A stretch of DNA of 64,000 nucleotides from an uncultured Acidimicrobiales bacterium (GTDB lineage: Bacteria; Actinomycetota; Acidimicrobiia; Acidimicrobiales; SZUA-35), in contig CALAJV010000006.1 in the NCBI GenBank assembly GCA_937922805.1, positions 124,001-188,000 on the forward strand, written 5' to 3'. This document shows, piece after piece, positions 62,060 to 64,000 of this stretch. The translations under genes and the position numbers were made by a program. Below the pieces are notes generated by a model that saw nothing but the letters and a program-made list of their open reading frames with translations, had not been told where the DNA came from and did no database searches. Numbering within the stretch: position 1 is the stretch's first letter; each line of letters opens with the position of its first letter.

Positions 62060-62812
62060 GTGACTGTTTCCGCTGACGATCATGCCCTAGCCAAACGCCT
62101 GGCCACCGACACTGGCAAAATTCTTGTCGAGCTGCGCCAAAAGATGGAGGGCCAAGGCAGTGACCATTGGTCGCTGAAGGATGCGGGCGACGCCGCCGCC
62201 CACGAATTCATTGTCGAAACGCTGGCCCGAGAAAGGCCCGATGACGCGGTGCTGTCCGAAGAAGGAGCCGATGAGCAAGCCCGGCTCAGCGCCGACCGGA
62301 TTTGGATCGTCGATCCCCTTGACGGAACCAGAGAGTTTGCCGAGCCGCCTCGAACCGATTGGGCCGTTCATATCGCGCTAGTAATGGACGGACAGCCGGT
62401 TGCTGGAGCCGTGGCCCTGCCAGCCGAAGAGATCACCCTCGGAACTGATCCGGCAGAAACGCTCCCGGAGCAGAATTTTTCGTCGCCACGAGTTATTGTT
62501 AGCCGCACTCGTCGTCCGCCAGTAGCTGTAGCTTTGGCCGCCGAGCTAGGAGCTGAATACATTGAGATGGGTTCGGCTGGGGCTAAGGCTATGGCGGTAG
62601 TTCGCGGCCAGGCCGATATTTACGCTCACTCCGGTGGCCAATATGAGTGGGACTCATGCGCTCCCGTTGCAGTAGCGTTGGCCGCTGGACTCCACTGTTC
62701 GCGAATTGACGGATCCCCGCTGATCTACAACAACGCTGATACGTATCTACCAGACCTACTTATATGTCGGCCCCAGTGGGCTGACCAATGTCTACAAATT
62801 ATTAACGGGTAG
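62060..62812 (+). CDS. cysQ: CysQ-like 3'(2'),5'-bisphosphate nucleotidase / inositol monophosphatase family
   Basis: A 250-residue Mg2+-dependent phosphatase of the FIG superfamily. The three metal motifs are present: DAVLSEEGAD (Glu-Glu), WIVDPLDGTREF, and YEWDSCAPVAVALAAG near the C-terminus. The WSLKDAGDAAAHEFI opening resembles CysQ more than inositol monophosphatase. CysQ removes 3'-phosphoadenosine 5'-phosphate left by sulfate assimilation; inositol phosphate or fructose bisphosphate activity is also possible in this family. The open frame reaches back to 61871 inside the previous gene; GTG 62060 (or 62051, TTG 62054) is chosen by family length and the TAGTGT box. An enoyl-CoA hydratase gene follows 20 bases on. 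Confidence 0.9.
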   Translation: MTVSADDHALAKRLATDTGKILVELRQKMEGQGSDHWSLKDAGDAAAHEFIVETLARERPDDAVLSEEGADEQARLSADRIWIVDPLDGTREFAEPPRTDWAVHIALVMDGQPVAGAVALPAEEITLGTDPAETLPEQNFSSPRVIVSRTRRPPVAVALAAELGAEYIEMGSAGAKAMAVVRGQADIYAHSGGQYEWDSCAPVAVALAAGLHCSRIDGSPLIYNNADTYLPDLLICRPQWADQCLQIING

Positions 62813-62832
62813 ATCGAACCAGGCGGACGTCG

Positions 62833-63669
62833 ATGGAACTCAAAGTTACAACGTATGAGCAGCATCTGAGATCGGCTGTAATCACCCTGAGTCGCCCCGA
62901 ACGGGGCAATTCCTGGACCGGCCGGATGCATGCTGAGTACAAATATTGCATCGCTCAAGCTGAGGCTGATTCCAGCATTCGTTCAATTGTCATTACTGGA
63001 GCCGGGAAAACCTTTTGTGTTGGCGGCGACAGCGAAGCGCTTGAAGGGCACGCGAAGCGAGGCGGCTACGACGACGGTCTTGCCGCCGCCAACGACCAAT
63101 CAGAACCGGCTGACCAGCCCGAACCCGGTTACGGCCTTCACTCTCAATTTGACCATCAGTTCGCTTACCACTTTGGTTTATCAAAACCGGTTATAGCCGC
63201 CATTAACGGACCGGCGGCTGGGGTTGGTTTAGCGTTGGCCTGTTTCGCTGATCTTCGCTTTGCTAGCCCGGGCGCAAAATTAACGACGGCCCATGGCAAA
63301 CTCAATCTTCCTCCTGAGTTTGGATTGTCCTGGATACTCCCCCGCCATATCGGCCTGACTCGAGCCATGGAATTGCTGTTGAGCTCCAGGGTTTTTCTCA
63401 CCGACGAAGCCTTCGAACTTGGGCTCATCAATCGCATAGTCGATCGTGAGTCTCTGCTCATCGAAACACTCGAATACGCTGAAGGACTGGCGACAACGGT
63501 CTCTGCCGGCTCCTTAGCCGCAACCCGCCAACTGGTCTACCAAGACCAGCACCGAGGGATAGGCGACTCGGTGGCCGAGTCAGTCAGGTTGTTGTCTGAG
63601 ATGATGGGCCAGCCCGATTACGCAAAAGGGGTAGCAGCGCTTAAGGCTAAAGAGCCACCAAATTTCTAG
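62833..63669 (+). CDS. Enoyl-CoA hydratase/isomerase family protein
   Basis: A crotonase-fold protein of 278 residues. Motifs: VITLSRPERGNSWTGRM, first oxyanion loop FCVGGDSEALEG, an acidic Glu/Pro-rich insertion, then NGPAAGVGLALACFADLRF and PPEFGLSWILPRHIG. Neither Glu of classical enoyl-CoA hydratase is evident at the aligned sites (TTAHGKLN), so isomerase, hydrolase or another crotonase reaction is more likely than simple hydration. AGGCGG precedes ATG 62833. It follows the cysQ-like gene by 20 bases and is probably co-transcribed. Confidence 0.9.
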   Translation: MELKVTTYEQHLRSAVITLSRPERGNSWTGRMHAEYKYCIAQAEADSSIRSIVITGAGKTFCVGGDSEALEGHAKRGGYDDGLAAANDQSEPADQPEPGYGLHSQFDHQFAYHFGLSKPVIAAINGPAAGVGLALACFADLRFASPGAKLTTAHGKLNLPPEFGLSWILPRHIGLTRAMELLLSSRVFLTDEAFELGLINRIVDRESLLIETLEYAEGLATTVSAGSLAATRQLVYQDQHRGIGDSVAESVRLLSEMMGQPDYAKGVAALKAKEPPNF

Positions 63670-63720
63670 TTGGGCGCCCGACCAGACATACACCCCAAGA
63701 ACCGACCAAACTAGTGTCAT

Positions 63721-64000
63721 ATGAGTTCTCAAATTGCGCAGGACGCTTCTACTGGCGCCGCCGATCGCACAACCCGCCCAGACGACCTCGACCTAGGCTC
63801 TTTTTCTGACAATCAACCGTGGAGTCTTCACGATCGAGAGCTTACATGGCGCCGTACCGTTCCGATCTTGCGGAATCAGCAGGCTCGGTTTCTGCCCGAT
63901 CTGACTCGTCGGCCTACGTTGCCGCCCCTAGCCCGGGCCGTGGTGGTTGGCCAGCACTTAGGGGGCACGCTGGCCGCCTGGTATGCGCTAGACCGTCGGG
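63721..64000 (+). CDS. Partial gene cut by right edge, family uncertain
   Basis: An open frame from ATG 63721 to the window end, 93 codons. It begins with a polar Ser/Asp/Thr-rich stretch (about residues 1-35), then PWSLHDRELTWRRTVPILRN and LPPLARAVVVGQHLGGTLAA. The second half could be the start of an AarF/UbiB-type atypical kinase, but there is not enough sequence to decide. TAGTGT lies three bases before the ATG, too close for the usual spacing in this window. Confidence 0.6.
   Translation, partial: MSSQIAQDASTGAADRTTRPDDLDLGSFSDNQPWSLHDRELTWRRTVPILRNQQARFLPDLTRRPTLPPLARAVVVGQHLGGTLAAWYALDRR

Overview
The window looks like a chromosome segment of a free-living actinobacterium, most likely class Acidimicrobiia (inference). 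The actinobacterial marks are a fused 2-oxoglutarate decarboxylase/dehydrogenase (Kgd), a UvrD2-type helicase with an HRDC tail, a SepIVA/DivIVA-like coiled-coil protein beside DUF177-rnc-fpg-smc, GTP-dependent PEP carboxykinase, a mycothiol-type PIG-L deacetylase, and many leaderless genes. No rRNA, tRNA, CRISPR array, insertion sequence or prophage was seen.

Layout. 1-2.4 kb: ffh (cut by the left edge) and ftsY, both minus strand. 2.4-6.3 kb: response regulator, sensor kinase and HtrA protease in the order of the mycobacterial MprAB-PepD module. 6.5-9.6 kb: plus-strand MoxR ATPase, DUF58 and VWA operon. 9.7-20.4 kb: a long minus-strand housekeeping run (rsmD, coaD, SepIVA-like, DUF177, GNAT, rpmF, plsX, acyl carrier protein, rnc, Fpg-like, smc). 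20.4-27.8 kb: small zinc ribbon, recG, malate synthase G, a cold-shock-like protein and pckG. 28-33 kb: a DUF218 protein and a very large secreted SGNH hydrolase with repeated calcium-type motifs. 33-46 kb: aminotransferase, EcsC, membrane protein, PIG-L, site-2 protease, CoA transferase, acetyltransferase, thioredoxin plus CcdA-like pair, diiron protein, enoyl-CoA hydratase, alpha/beta hydrolase, malic enzyme and PH-domain protein. 46-57.6 kb: uvrD2, cation/proton antiporter, exonuclease III, kgd, HAD phosphatase and MFS transporter. 57.6-64 kb: a 15-bp-period repeat array, an NYN-S1-histone-H1-like fusion, EttA, a lysine-tailed zinc protein, a CysQ-like phosphatase, a second enoyl-CoA hydratase and a cut-off gene.

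Metabolism. Kgd, malic enzyme, malate synthase and PEP carboxykinase form a carbon node around 2-oxoglutarate, malate and oxaloacetate. The housekeeping run joins ribosome and RNA maturation, CoA and acyl-carrier supply, and chromosome handling.

Most notable observations. (1) A promoter grammar, TAnnnT then exactly six bases then ATG/GTG, precedes twelve genes, with seven bases in three more. It implies leaderless mRNAs and resolves several starts. (2) The Fpg-family gene at the usual fpg locus has lost its catalytic proline, active-site lysine and three of four zinc cysteines. (3) A 15-bp-period array with a nested perfect hairpin lies upstream of the NYN-S1-H1 gene and may itself encode a basic pentapeptide-repeat protein. 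(4) Three genes of normal family length have no ATG/GTG/TTG at their expected N-terminus, only CTG.
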